A DNA stretch of 64,000 bases from an uncultured Pelagibacteraceae bacterium (GTDB taxonomy: Bacteria; Pseudomonadota; Alphaproteobacteria; Pelagibacterales; Pelagibacteraceae). Shown piece by piece: positions 11,863-21,811 of this stretch. Position 1 is the stretch's first letter; every line of letters starts with the position of its first letter. Location: the NCBI GenBank assembly GCA_902573865.1, contig CACGLI010000001.1, forward strand, positions 35,674 through 99,673, written 5' to 3'. The notes beneath the pieces were generated by a model, which saw only the letters and a program-made list of their open reading frames with translations, made no database searches and was not told the origin of the DNA. The translations under genes were made by a program, and so were the position numbers.

Positions 11863-12031
11863 AGTAAGATTGGTTCCAGAAACCAAACCCGATAGTGCAT
11901 TTATTTATTATGCTAAAAAACCAACAAAGGGTGAAAAAGCAAAGAATAAATTAAAACTTAGAAAGTATAACCCAAATACAAAAAAACACGAAATTTTCGT
12001 TGAAAAAAAATTACCACCTCATAGTAAGTAA
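11840..12031 (+). CDS. rpmG: 50S ribosomal protein L33
   Basis: MAKKTHIKVRLV...LRKYNPNTKKHEIFVEKK. Confidence 0.88.
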   Translation: MAKKTHIKVRLVPETKPDSAFIYYAKKPTKGEKAKNKLKLRKYNPNTKKHEIFVEKKLPPHSK

Positions 12032-12313
12032 TTATCTCTTTTTAAAATTTTTAAACTCATACTCTATAAAACCTCTAATCATAGATTTCCATATTCTTAG
12101 AGTTATATTAGTATCGATCTTCATTTTTTTCGATTTTTTTTTAATTCTTAGTAAAATTATTTTAATTCTTTTTTTATCAACAATGTCCTTTTTAAATCTT
12201 TTATTTTTAATTATTTGATCAACTAAATTTGATCTCAGTTTTATAATCTTTAATAATTTTATATCTAAATTATCTAATTTTTTTCTTATCTTTCTTATAT
12301 TTTTATTTTTCAT
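12032..12313 (-). CDS. chorismate mutase (AroQ type)
   Basis: IRKKLDNLDIKLLKIIKLRSNLVDQI...KK architecture. Confidence 0.8.
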   Translation of the reverse strand: MKNKNIRKIRKKLDNLDIKLLKIIKLRSNLVDQIIKNKRFKKDIVDKKRIKIILLRIKKKSKKMKIDTNITLRIWKSMIRGFIEYEFKNFKKR

Positions 12314-12366
12314 AGCGACATTAATTATATATCTGATTTTTAATTTTCATTATATAGATATAAAAA

Positions 12367-13368
12367 ATGTATAAAAAAGAATATAATTTAGTCACTTATT
12401 GGTTATCAATTTCACTCATATTAGTGTTATTTATGATTTCTATCGGTGGCCTTACTCGTTTAACAGGTTCTGGACTATCTATAACTGAGTGGGAGATTTT
12501 TAAAGGAATTTTTCCACCAATAACTCATAATAGATGGAACGAATATTTTTTATTATATAAACAAATTCCACAGTTTAAACTTTTAAATCCTGAAATGAGT
12601 TTAAATGAATTTAAAATTATCTTTTATTGGGAATATTTTCATAGATTATTAGGAAGATTAATTGGTATATTTTTTTTAATACCATTAATTTATTTTACAA
12701 TTAAAAAGGTTTTAAAAAAAAATGACTTAATTACATTTTATTTTATATTTCTTTTAATTTGTTTACAGGGTTTGATTGGATGGTATATGGTTCAAAGCGG
12801 TTTAGTAAATAATGTAACTGTGAGCCATTATAGATTGTCAGCACATTTATTAATGGCCTTTATAATAATCGGATTAATTTTCTGGTCTTTATTAAATTAT
12901 TTATACTTAAGAAAAGATAATAACCAAGTTGAAAAAGATAAAACTTTTTTTAACTTATTGATATCTTTAATATTTTTACAAATATTTTTTGGTGCATTAG
13001 TTTCGGGATTAGATGCTGGAAGAATTTATCAAACTTGGCCACTTATGAATGACAACTATTATCCTGATGACATTAAAATCATAAATTTATTCGATTTAGA
13101 TAATCGAAGTTCAGTTCAATTTATACATAGAAATTTAGCTTATTTTTTATTTATATATACACTGTTTCTAGGGGTACTAATTTTCTACAAGCACAAATAT
13201 TTGATTAATTGCTATTTGATTGTTTTTGCATTTATTTTAATTCAAATATTTTTAGGAATTATTACTTTATTATCAGGCATTAATAATTATATCGCATTAC
13301 TTCACCAATTAAGTGGTGTAGCTTTATTTTTAAGTTCTATATTTCTTAGATTTAAATTGACATTATAA
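12367..13368 (+). CDS. ctaA: heme A synthase (COX15/CtaA)
   Basis: GGLTRLTGSGLSITEWEIFKGIFPP, YWEYFHRLLGR. Confidence 0.95.
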   Translation: MYKKEYNLVTYWLSISLILVLFMISIGGLTRLTGSGLSITEWEIFKGIFPPITHNRWNEYFLLYKQIPQFKLLNPEMSLNEFKIIFYWEYFHRLLGRLIGIFFLIPLIYFTIKKVLKKNDLITFYFIFLLICLQGLIGWYMVQSGLVNNVTVSHYRLSAHLLMAFIIIGLIFWSLLNYLYLRKDNNQVEKDKTFFNLLISLIFLQIFFGALVSGLDAGRIYQTWPLMNDNYYPDDIKIINLFDLDNRSSVQFIHRNLAYFLFIYTLFLGVLIFYKHKYLINCYLIVFAFILIQIFLGIITLLSGINNYIALLHQLSGVALFLSSIFLRFKLTL

Positions 13369-13396
13369 ACTTTACCTTGTAATTATGCGCATCTAA

Positions 13397-13855
13397 ATGA
13401 CCCCGTTTGTAAAAAAAAAAGAAATAAAAAATAATTGGTATCTAGTGGATGCTAATAATCTAATTGTTGGAAGATTAGCAGCATTTATATCAAAAGTGTT
13501 AAGAGGTAAAAATAAGACAACATACAACCCACATATAGATAATGGTGATTATGTTATAGTCACAAATGTTAATAAAATAAAATTTTCAGGTAATAAATTT
13601 TCAGATAAAAAATATTATAAGCATACCGGGTTTCCTGGCGGAATAAAAAATTTCTCACCTCAGGACTTGGAAAAAAAAAATAAAACTAATGAAATTCTTA
13701 AACTAGCTGTTAAAAGAATGTTACCAGGTGGTCCGTTAGCAAAAAAACAACTTTCAAAATTAAAGATTTATCCTGGAGAAAAACATCCTCACGATATTCA
13801 GAATCCTACTGTTATAGATTTTAAAAAAAATAACAAAAAAAATTCAGTTACATAA
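13397..13855 (+). CDS. rplM: 50S ribosomal protein L13
   Basis: WYLVDANNLIVGRLA...VKRMLPGGPLAKKQLSKLKIYPGEKHPH. Confidence 0.96.
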   Translation: MTPFVKKKEIKNNWYLVDANNLIVGRLAAFISKVLRGKNKTTYNPHIDNGDYVIVTNVNKIKFSGNKFSDKKYYKHTGFPGGIKNFSPQDLEKKNKTNEILKLAVKRMLPGGPLAKKQLSKLKIYPGEKHPHDIQNPTVIDFKKNNKKNSVT

Positions 13856-13856
13856 G

Positions 13857-14300
13857 ATGGAAAATATCTCTAATAATACAGAAATAAAAAACAAAAAGAT
13901 TAAATTAGATTTTAAAGATAGCAAATATGCAACGGGTAGAAGAAAAAAATCAATTGCAAGAGTTTGGGTGAAAAAGGGTTCAGGGAATATTTATGTTAAT
14001 GGTTTGGTTCTAAAAGATTATTTCAAGAGACCAACTCATCAATTATTAGTTTCACGACCACTTGAAGTTTCTAAAGTCTCAACTAATTATGATATCAAGT
14101 GCAGTGTGAAAGGCGGCGGAATGTCTGGCCAAGCTGGAGCAATAATTTTAGGAATTTCAAGAGCTTTAGTAAATCATGACAATGGATTAAAAAAGATACT
14201 TAAAAAAGAAAAATTAACAACTAGAGACTCCAGAACAGTAGAAAGAAAGAAATACGGCCATAGAAAAGCTCGAAGAAGCTTTCAGTTTTCGAAAAGATAA
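13857..14300 (+). CDS. rpsI: 30S ribosomal protein S9
   Basis: YATGRRKKSIARVWVKKGSG...VERKKYGHRKARRSFQFSKR. Confidence 0.97.
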   Translation: MENISNNTEIKNKKIKLDFKDSKYATGRRKKSIARVWVKKGSGNIYVNGLVLKDYFKRPTHQLLVSRPLEVSKVSTNYDIKCSVKGGGMSGQAGAIILGISRALVNHDNGLKKILKKEKLTTRDSRTVERKKYGHRKARRSFQFSKR

Positions 14301-14348
14301 ATCATTTAATTTTTATATTTTTATTCTAAGTGGTATAAGAAAAGTAAT

Positions 14349-15368
14349 ATGCCAAATCAAATTATTAAAGTTGCTGTTATTGGATCAACTGGTTTTGTTG
14401 GTTTAGAACTTGTTTATCTATTAACAAAACATCCAAAAGTCAAAATAGAATATTTGTGTTCTAAAAGCCATCCTGGAAAAAAAATTAATTTATTTGATAA
14501 GAGAATTAAAAAAAGATTGCCAAATCTTATCAATGAGAAAAAAGTTAAATGGAATAATGTTGATGTTGTTTTCCTTTCATTGCCAAATGGAAATGCTCAG
14601 ATAATAACGAAGAAATTATTTACAAAATATAATCATTTAAAATTTATAGATTTATCAGCAGACTTTAGAATAAAAAAACCAAAAATTTTCAAAAAGTGGT
14701 ACCTAAAGGAACATAAAGCTAAAGGTTTAATTAAGAATGCAATTTATTCGATACCTGAATTTACTGAAAAAAAAATATCAAAATATAGAATTATTTCAAA
14801 TCCAGGCTGCTATGCAACATCAATTCAATTGGTTTTGAAACCTTTATTAATGAAGAAATTGGTTAAGAAAAATTCAATTACGATTGATTCAAAATCGGGA
14901 TATTCAGGGGCAGGAAAGAATTTTCTTAAAAAATTTGACGCAAATAATTTTTTTAATTCCTGTGCATCTTACAGTGTATACAAACACAGACATATGGCTG
15001 AGATCGACCAAGAACTTAGAATTTCTAATTATTCTTTCAACCCTCATATAATACCAACTTATAGAGGTATTATTTCAAGTATTTATATAGATGTAAAAAA
15101 TAACAAAATTGCAGGAAAATTTTTTAAAACACTAAAAAATTTCTACAAAAAAAAAATTTTTGTTCAAATAAAAGGTTTAAATAAAAGCCTAGGTACAAAT
15201 AATGTTTTAAACACAAACAAGTGTCAAATTACAATTAATCAAAGTATAAATTCAAAGAAAATAATTATTTTTTCAGCAATAGATAATTTAGTAAAGGGCG
15301 CAGCTGGTCAAGCTATCCAAAATATGAATTTACTCTTTAATCTTAAAGAAAATAAGGGATTAAAATGA
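14349..15368 (+). CDS. argC: N-acetyl-gamma-glutamyl-phosphate reductase
   Basis: VAVIGSTGFVGLELVYLL, SNPGCYATSIQL. Confidence 0.95.
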   Translation: MPNQIIKVAVIGSTGFVGLELVYLLTKHPKVKIEYLCSKSHPGKKINLFDKRIKKRLPNLINEKKVKWNNVDVVFLSLPNGNAQIITKKLFTKYNHLKFIDLSADFRIKKPKIFKKWYLKEHKAKGLIKNAIYSIPEFTEKKISKYRIISNPGCYATSIQLVLKPLLMKKLVKKNSITIDSKSGYSGAGKNFLKKFDANNFFNSCASYSVYKHRHMAEIDQELRISNYSFNPHIIPTYRGIISSIYIDVKNNKIAGKFFKTLKNFYKKKIFVQIKGLNKSLGTNNVLNTNKCQITINQSINSKKIIIFSAIDNLVKGAAGQAIQNMNLLFNLKENKGLK

Positions 15369-15922
15369 AATACCTATTAATTTTGTTTATTATTTTAACT
15401 TCATGCACCTCTTCAAAAAGAGTATTTATTTGTGGTGATCATGAATGCATCAACAAAGAAGAAGCAAAATTATTTTTTGAACAAAATCTATCAATTGAAG
15501 TAAAAATTATAAAAAAAAAGAAAGAAAATTATTTTAATTTAGTAAAATTAAATACTGAGTCTTCCAATCAAAACCAAAATATTAAGATTGTTAAACATAA
15601 TGAAAATAAGAAAATTAAAAAATTAAATAAAAAAGAAATAGTCGAAAAGAAAAGAGAAATTAAAGAGATAAAAAAAAAATTAAAAAAAGAGAACAAAAAA
15701 ACAGTAAAAAAATTATCCTCAAAAGATAAAGTTGTCCCGAGTATTTCTGAGAAATCAAATGAGATATTAAAAAAATCAAAAAACACGATTGTTAAAAAGA
15801 AAATAAATAATAAAGAAAATATTTGTAATATTTTAGAAAAATGCGATATAGAGGAAATATCTAGATATTTAATTAAAAAAGGAAAAAATAAAGATTATCC
15901 AAATATTTCTTTAATAAATTAA
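15365..15922 (+). CDS. hypothetical Lys-rich lipoprotein
   Basis: Lipobox LTSC after hydrophobic N-terminus; very Lys-rich middle; Cys pairs CGDHEC and CNILEKC. Confidence 0.6.
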   Translation: MKYLLILFIILTSCTSSKRVFICGDHECINKEEAKLFFEQNLSIEVKIIKKKKENYFNLVKLNTESSNQNQNIKIVKHNENKKIKKLNKKEIVEKKREIKEIKKKLKKENKKTVKKLSSKDKVVPSISEKSNEILKKSKNTIVKKKINNKENICNILEKCDIEEISRYLIKKGKNKDYPNISLIN

Positions 15923-17211
15923 TGAAAAAAAAAATTAATATAGCTATTTGTGGTTTAGGTAATATTGGTTCGTATTTATACAAATATTTAATTAAAAATA
16001 AGAGACAATTAACTGAAAAAAACAGATCGATTCCTAATATACTTTTAGTTTATGCAAAGAATAAAAAAAAGAAAAGAAATTTATCAATTCCAAAAAAAAG
16101 ATGGGCGAAAAACTTTGATGAAATAATTAAAAATAAGCACATCGATCTTATTATAGAATTAATTGGAGGATCCGAAGGGGCAGCAAAGAATTTAGTTTTT
16201 AAAGCTTTAAAAAACAAAAAACATGTGGTCACCGCTAACAAAGCTCTTATAGCAAAATACGGTGATCAACTTGCTAATATTGCTGAAAAAAATAAAGTTA
16301 ATTTGGAATTCGAAGCATCAGTCTGTGGAGGAGTTCCAATAATTCGATCTTTAAAAGAGGGACTTATTGCCAATAAGATTCACAAAATTTATGGAATATT
16401 TAATGGTACTTCAAATTATATATTATCGTCTATGGATAAACAAAATAAAAATTTTAAAGAAGTATTAGAAGATGCAAAAAAATTAGGTTACGCTGAAAGT
16501 AATCCTCGTGCAGACTTAAATGGTGATGATGTTTCTTCGAAATTAAAAATATTATCAGCTTTGTGTTTTAATTCTTTTTTAAATAATAACATTCATGTTG
16601 AAGGTATAAAAAATATAGATAAAGATGATATCTTGAATGCTAATAAATTAGGATATAAGATAAAACTTTTAGGCTATTCAGAGTTAATAAATAATTCAAT
16701 TAATCAAAGAGTTCATCCAACATTCATTAAAAAGAGTTCTTATATAGCAAGCATAGATGGTGTCCTTAATGCGGTAATTGTTGAGGGTAGTCCTGTAGGT
16801 CAAAGTGTAATCCAAGGTGAAGGAGCGGGACCCGCCGCCACTACTTCAGCTTTAATTTCTGACATTTCATCAATATTAAGAGGGAATATCAAATTTCCTT
16901 TTTCAATATCAAACAATCAAAGAAAAAAATTTAAATTTAAAAATATTAATGAAAGAAATTTTTCAGCTTATTTAAGATTTGAAGTTTTAGATAAACCAGG
17001 TGTTTTGTCCAATATAACAAGTGTTTTCTCTGCTAACAAAGTATCAGTTAAGAGATTAATTCAAAATCCTAATAGGAATAAAGGATCATCCTCAATTATT
17101 ATTATAACCCACTCTGCGAAGGATAAATCACTAAATAAAATATTAAAGTCTGTAGATAAAAAATCTTATATCTTAAAAAAATCAAAACTAATAAGAATTG
17201 ATGACAACTAA
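15922..17211 (+). CDS. hom: homoserine dehydrogenase
   Basis: GLGNIGSYL, HVVTANKALIAKYG, C-terminal ACT domain. Confidence 0.95.
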   Translation: MKKKINIAICGLGNIGSYLYKYLIKNKRQLTEKNRSIPNILLVYAKNKKKKRNLSIPKKRWAKNFDEIIKNKHIDLIIELIGGSEGAAKNLVFKALKNKKHVVTANKALIAKYGDQLANIAEKNKVNLEFEASVCGGVPIIRSLKEGLIANKIHKIYGIFNGTSNYILSSMDKQNKNFKEVLEDAKKLGYAESNPRADLNGDDVSSKLKILSALCFNSFLNNNIHVEGIKNIDKDDILNANKLGYKIKLLGYSELINNSINQRVHPTFIKKSSYIASIDGVLNAVIVEGSPVGQSVIQGEGAGPAATTSALISDISSILRGNIKFPFSISNNQRKKFKFKNINERNFSAYLRFEVLDKPGVLSNITSVFSANKVSVKRLIQNPNRNKGSSSIIIITHSAKDKSLNKILKSVDKKSYILKKSKLIRIDDN

Positions 17212-18153
17212 ATGTCAATTGACTCCAAATTTTTAAATTTATTTATCAAAGCTACAGAAAAAGCTGCGATTGGTGCATCAAAATTTATTGGAAAAAGAGA
17301 TAAAATTGGAGCTGATAAAGGAGCTGTTGATCCAATGAGGAGAGAGTTAAATAAGATAAATATGGAAGGATCTATTGTTATTGGTGAAGGGGAAATGGAC
17401 GAAGCTCCTATGCTTTATATTGGAGAAAAGCTTGGAACTTTAACTGGCCCCAAATTTGATATTGCTGTTGACCCTTTAGAGGGAACAAAATTTACTGCAA
17501 ACAATCAACCAAATGCATTCTCAGTTCTGGCTGTTTCAAAGAAGGGTGAACTTTTGAAAGCACCAGATGTTTATATGGAGAAAATAGCTATCGGTCCCAA
17601 TTTACCACCTAATTTGTTAGATTTAGATAATGGAGTTGAAAAAAATATTAAACTTTTAGCAGAGGCAAAAAATAAAAAAATTTCAAATTTAAGTGCTTGT
17701 GTAATGGATAGACCAAGACACAAAGATATTATTGAAGAACTTATAAGATTAAATGTAAAAATTAATTTTATAACTGATGGTGACATAGCAGGTGTACTAA
17801 GTGTTATCGGAAATAACCTGGTAAATGATATATATTATAGCACTGGAGGAGCCCCAGAAGGAGTGCTAGCAGCAGCAGCATTGTCATGCTTTGGTGGTCA
17901 AATGCAAGGAAGATTAGTGTTAAATGAGGAAGAAAAAATAAGGGCCAAAAAACTAGGAATTTCAGATTTTAAAAAGAAATACGATATATCAGAAATGATA
18001 AAAGGAGATGTCATTTTTTGTGCAACTGGAGTAACATCTGGTGATTTAGTTAAAGGTGTAAAGGACCTTGGTAATGAATACGAAGTAAATACATACGCTT
18101 TACACAGAAGTAAAAAAATAATTAAAACAGTTACAAACATATACAATAAATGA
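17212..18153 (+). CDS. glpX: class II fructose-1,6-bisphosphatase
   Basis: VIGEGEMDEAPMLYIGE, DPLEGT, STGGAPEGVLAAAAL. Confidence 0.95.
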   Translation: MSIDSKFLNLFIKATEKAAIGASKFIGKRDKIGADKGAVDPMRRELNKINMEGSIVIGEGEMDEAPMLYIGEKLGTLTGPKFDIAVDPLEGTKFTANNQPNAFSVLAVSKKGELLKAPDVYMEKIAIGPNLPPNLLDLDNGVEKNIKLLAEAKNKKISNLSACVMDRPRHKDIIEELIRLNVKINFITDGDIAGVLSVIGNNLVNDIYYSTGGAPEGVLAAAALSCFGGQMQGRLVLNEEEKIRAKKLGISDFKKKYDISEMIKGDVIFCATGVTSGDLVKGVKDLGNEYEVNTYALHRSKKIIKTVTNIYNK

Positions 18154-19934
18154 ATTCTATATCCGTAAGTGGTAAAAATTGGAAATATAAAGTTTATAAC
18201 CAAGAAGAAATTAATTATTTGAAAGATAATTATTTTCTAGATGAAATAACAAGTAAACTCATTTCAATTAGAAAAATTAAAAAAGAAGAAATTACAAATT
18301 TTTTAAACCCCTCTATCAAAAATTTTTTGCCTAATCCAGAAGTGCTTAAAGATATGAAAAAAACTACACAGAGAATACTAGAAAGTATTAAAAAAAACGA
18401 AAAAATTGGAATATTTGGAGATTACGATGTGGATGGTGCATCTTCTGCTGCATTATTAGGAAATTATTTTCATAAATTGAATTTATCTTATGAAACATAT
18501 ATACCTAACAGAATTAAAGAGGGCTATGGTCCTTCCAAAGAGTCTTTTGATAATCTTATAAAAAAAGATGTTAATATAATTTTAACTGTAGATTGTGGCT
18601 CAATGTCATATGATGCTATTCAATTCGCAAAAAGTAAAGGAATAGATGTAATAGTAATTGATCATCATCAAACAGAAATAAATCTTCCCGACGCATTTTC
18701 AATTATTAATCCAAATCGCTTTGATGACAAATCAAATCTTAATTATTTATGTGCAGCTGGAGTAACATTTGTTTTTTTAGTTGCCTTAAATAGAGAATTA
18801 AGATTAATAAACTGGTTTAAAAATCAAAATATCAATGAACCAAATTTACTCGAATTTCTTGATTTGGTATCTTTAGCAACAGTTTGTGATGTAGTGCCAC
18901 TAATTGGTTTAAATAGAGCTTTAGTCACTCAGGGTTTAAAAGTTTTAAGTACAAAAAAAAATTTAGGATTAAAAACCTTGATTGACATATGTAAAATTGA
19001 AAATCATCCAAATATTTATCATTTAGGTTATGTAATAGGTCCAAGAATTAATGCTGGTGGTAGAGTTGGAAAATCTTCTCACGGTGTAGATTTGTTACTT
19101 AAATCTGATCCAAAAGAAGTCTTTAAAATTGCTTCGGAATTAGATCAATTTAATAGTGAAAGAAGACTACTAGAGGAAAAAATGTATAAAAAGATATTAG
19201 TAGAAGCTGACAAATTTAATAATGAACCAGTCATTGTTGTGAGTGGTACTAATTGGCATGAAGGAGTTATTGGAATAGTTGCATCAAAAATAAAAGATAA
19301 ATTCAATAAACCAGTTATTATTATCTCTATTGAAAATAATACTGGAAAGGCATCAGCAAGATCAGTTGTTGGTTTCGATATTGGTTCTGCAATTATTTCA
19401 GGAGTTCAACAAAAATTACTTATAAAAGGCGGTGGACATAAAATGGCAGGGGGTTTTTCCATAAAATCAGAAAATATTGAAAAATTTAAAGATTTTATAA
19501 TTCATAAGTACAACAAATTAAATGAAAATAATAATGAAAAAAAGTCTCTTTTGCTAGATAGCGTAATTTCTTCCTCAGCACTTAATCTTGACTTCTATCA
19601 AAAGATTTATTTGTTAGCACCTTTTGGATCGGGCAATCCAGAACCAAAGTTTGCAATTGAAAGCTTAAAAGTTGCTAATAGCAAAATTATTAATAATAAA
19701 CACATTAAATCTATTCTTGTTGATAAGGGTGGGTTAAATATTAGCACTATTGCCTTTAACTCTGTTGATAAAGAAATTGCCGCATATTTATTAAAAAAAA
19801 GCAATAAAATATTTAATATAGCGGGCAAATTGTCTCTTAACGAGTGGAGAGGGAAATCAAATGTAGAGTTTATTATCGATGATATTTCTGTTAATAAGAA
19901 CGACAATAATAAGGTCCCATCGTCTATCGGTTAG
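18150..19934 (+). CDS. recJ: single-stranded-DNA-specific exonuclease RecJ
   Basis: GDYDVDGASSAALL, DHHQTE, GPRINAGGRVG, GGGHKMAGGFS; last codons run into tRNA-Glu. Confidence 0.95.
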   Translation: MNSISVSGKNWKYKVYNQEEINYLKDNYFLDEITSKLISIRKIKKEEITNFLNPSIKNFLPNPEVLKDMKKTTQRILESIKKNEKIGIFGDYDVDGASSAALLGNYFHKLNLSYETYIPNRIKEGYGPSKESFDNLIKKDVNIILTVDCGSMSYDAIQFAKSKGIDVIVIDHHQTEINLPDAFSIINPNRFDDKSNLNYLCAAGVTFVFLVALNRELRLINWFKNQNINEPNLLEFLDLVSLATVCDVVPLIGLNRALVTQGLKVLSTKKNLGLKTLIDICKIENHPNIYHLGYVIGPRINAGGRVGKSSHGVDLLLKSDPKEVFKIASELDQFNSERRLLEEKMYKKILVEADKFNNEPVIVVSGTNWHEGVIGIVASKIKDKFNKPVIIISIENNTGKASARSVVGFDIGSAIISGVQQKLLIKGGGHKMAGGFSIKSENIEKFKDFIIHKYNKLNENNNEKKSLLLDSVISSSALNLDFYQKIYLLAPFGSGNPEPKFAIESLKVANSKIINNKHIKSILVDKGGLNISTIAFNSVDKEIAAYLLKKSNKIFNIAGKLSLNEWRGKSNVEFIIDDISVNKNDNNKVPSSIG

Positions 19935-19987
19935 GACACATGGTTTTCATCCATGAAAGAGGGGTTCGATTCCCCTTGGGACCGCCA
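19913..19987 (+). tRNA. tRNA-Glu (anticodon TTC), CCA encoded
   Basis: ggtccca...tgggacc acceptor stem, CATGG-TTTTCAT-CCATG anticodon arm, GTTCGATTC T-loop, encoded CCA. Confidence 0.95.
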
Positions 19988-20002
19988 AATTTATCTCTTC
20001 TT

Positions 20003-20821
20003 ATGAATTTAAGATTAATATTGATAAAACTTTACAAATTTAAGGTTTTTAAAAGATTAATTCCATCTTTGCTAAGGAGGTTTTTTTTCCCAGGTGGAGT
20101 AAATATTCAATTAAAAAATTTCAAAATAAATTTAAATACAAAATCATCGATAGATAGAGAAATTTTTTTAAAAGGGTCTTATGATAAGAACAAAATTGAT
20201 TTCATTGAAAATAGTGTTAATTTCAAATCACTCGACTATTTTTTAGATATTGGAGCTTATATTGGCTATTATAGCTTGTATTTTAATAGTAAATATAAAA
20301 ATATTAAAATTTTAACTTTCGAACCAATTTTAGAAAGTTTCAATCAAATAAAAGAAAGCCTAGACCATAATTCTGGTCATAATATCACTCTTTTTAATTT
20401 AGCATTATCAGACACAAAGGGAGCTGATAAATCTTGGGTAACTGATTTGAATAAAAAAAGTGGGTTTTCAATTTTTGACAAAGACGATTTGAATAGAGAG
20501 GTAAATTTTAACAATTATTCTTTACAAAAAATTAAATATCAAGAAATTAAAAAGGATTGTTTAGATAATATTATAAATGTAAAAAATAAAAATTTAGTTT
20601 TAAAAATTGATGTTGAGCGTCATGAGCTTAAAACAATTAAGGGTGCCAAGAATCTTCTATCAACTTCTAATAATAAGATATTTATTCAAGTTGAAATAGT
20701 TGATAATCTCAAGGATAAAACAATTAGTTTGCTAAATGAATATGGTTACAAAGTAATTGGATCTATAAAACCTGATGACAAAAGAGGAGGAACAGATTAT
20801 TATCTAAAAAATTTTAATTAA
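20003..20821 (+). CDS. FkbM family methyltransferase
   Basis: YFLDIGAYIGYYSLYF, LVLKIDVERHELKTIKGA; start trimmed to ATG after the tRNA. Confidence 0.82.
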   Translation: MNLRLILIKLYKFKVFKRLIPSLLRRFFFPGGVNIQLKNFKINLNTKSSIDREIFLKGSYDKNKIDFIENSVNFKSLDYFLDIGAYIGYYSLYFNSKYKNIKILTFEPILESFNQIKESLDHNSGHNITLFNLALSDTKGADKSWVTDLNKKSGFSIFDKDDLNREVNFNNYSLQKIKYQEIKKDCLDNIINVKNKNLVLKIDVERHELKTIKGAKNLLSTSNNKIFIQVEIVDNLKDKTISLLNEYGYKVIGSIKPDDKRGGTDYYLKNFN

Positions 20822-20854
20822 TAAATTTCTTGTGATGATAATTTTTCTGAACAC

Positions 20855-21811
20855 ATGTATAAAATTGCAATAATAGAGGAAATCCATGAAGATGGTATTA
20901 GATTAATTGAAGATAATCCCAAATTTTCTCATGAAGTAATAACTGATGTATCACCTGAAAATTTAATTAAAAAATTACCAAATTTTGATGGGTGTACTTT
21001 AAGAGTTAGCAAACTCAATTCAAATATTTTAAAGCATTGTAAGAAATTAAAAGTTATATCAAGACATGGTGTTGGCTATGATAATGTTGATTTAGATTAC
21101 ATAAAACAAAACAATATAAAGTTATTAATTACTGCAAAAGCTAATGCAGTAGCTGTAGCAGAACATGTAATGGCATTGCTTTTATCAATTTCAAAAGCTA
21201 TTAAAAAATATGATAATGAAGTTAGAATAGGAAACTTTAAAAAGAACTCAAAATCTATTGACACATTAGAACTATTTAATAAAGAAATTTTAATAGCTGG
21301 ATTTGGACGTATTGGAAAATCTTTGATTAAGAGATGTTTAAATTTTGAGATGAGAGTAAAAGTTTTTGACCCATTTCAAAATAAAGAGATAATTGAAAGA
21401 CATGGTGGAAAAAAAATAGAAAATTTCAATGAAGGACTAAGATCATGTGATATTTTATCTTTACATATGCCATTGAATGAAAAAACTAAGGATCTAATGA
21501 ATTATAAAACAATTAGTTTAATGAAAAAAAATTCAATTTTGATCAATACAGCAAGAGGCGGTATAGTAAATGAACTTGATCTTGATAAAGCCCTTAAGGA
21601 GAATATTATTTTTGGTGCAGGTCTAGATGTGTTTCAACATGAACCAATACATAATGATAGTCCATTATTAAAAAATGATAAAGTTGTTTTAAGTCCACAC
21701 TCAGCAACATTTACAAATGAATGTACCTCTAGAATGGGTATTGAAACTATAAAAAATGTTATTGATTTTTTTGAAAAAAAAATTGATAAAGATATGATTG
21801 TCAAATTATGA
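20855..21811 (+). CDS. D-isomer-specific 2-hydroxyacid dehydrogenase
   Basis: GFGRIGKSLIKR, NTARGGIVNELDLDKAL, GLDVFQHEP. Confidence 0.9.
   Translation: MYKIAIIEEIHEDGIRLIEDNPKFSHEVITDVSPENLIKKLPNFDGCTLRVSKLNSNILKHCKKLKVISRHGVGYDNVDLDYIKQNNIKLLITAKANAVAVAEHVMALLLSISKAIKKYDNEVRIGNFKKNSKSIDTLELFNKEILIAGFGRIGKSLIKRCLNFEMRVKVFDPFQNKEIIERHGGKKIENFNEGLRSCDILSLHMPLNEKTKDLMNYKTISLMKKNSILINTARGGIVNELDLDKALKENIIFGAGLDVFQHEPIHNDSPLLKNDKVVLSPHSATFTNECTSRMGIETIKNVIDFFEKKIDKDMIVKL

Noticed and set aside
12000-12218. Plus-strand ORF opposite chorismate mutase
   Set aside because: Hydrophobic antisense translation of the AT-rich gene; the minus-strand chorismate mutase is convincing
17800-17825. ttatcggaaata in glpX matching the right arm of the integrase inverted repeat
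   Set aside because: Falls in conserved glpX coding sequence with no inverted partner; a 12-nt match is plausible by chance
19960-19987. Search for a duplicated tRNA-Glu 3' end as attR
   Set aside because: No second copy of gttcgattccccttgggacc seen by eye elsewhere in the window
19940-20002. N-terminal extension of the FkbM ORF (MVFIHERGVRFPLGPPNLSLL)
   Set aside because: It is translation of tRNA-Glu sequence; the real start is most likely ATG 20003
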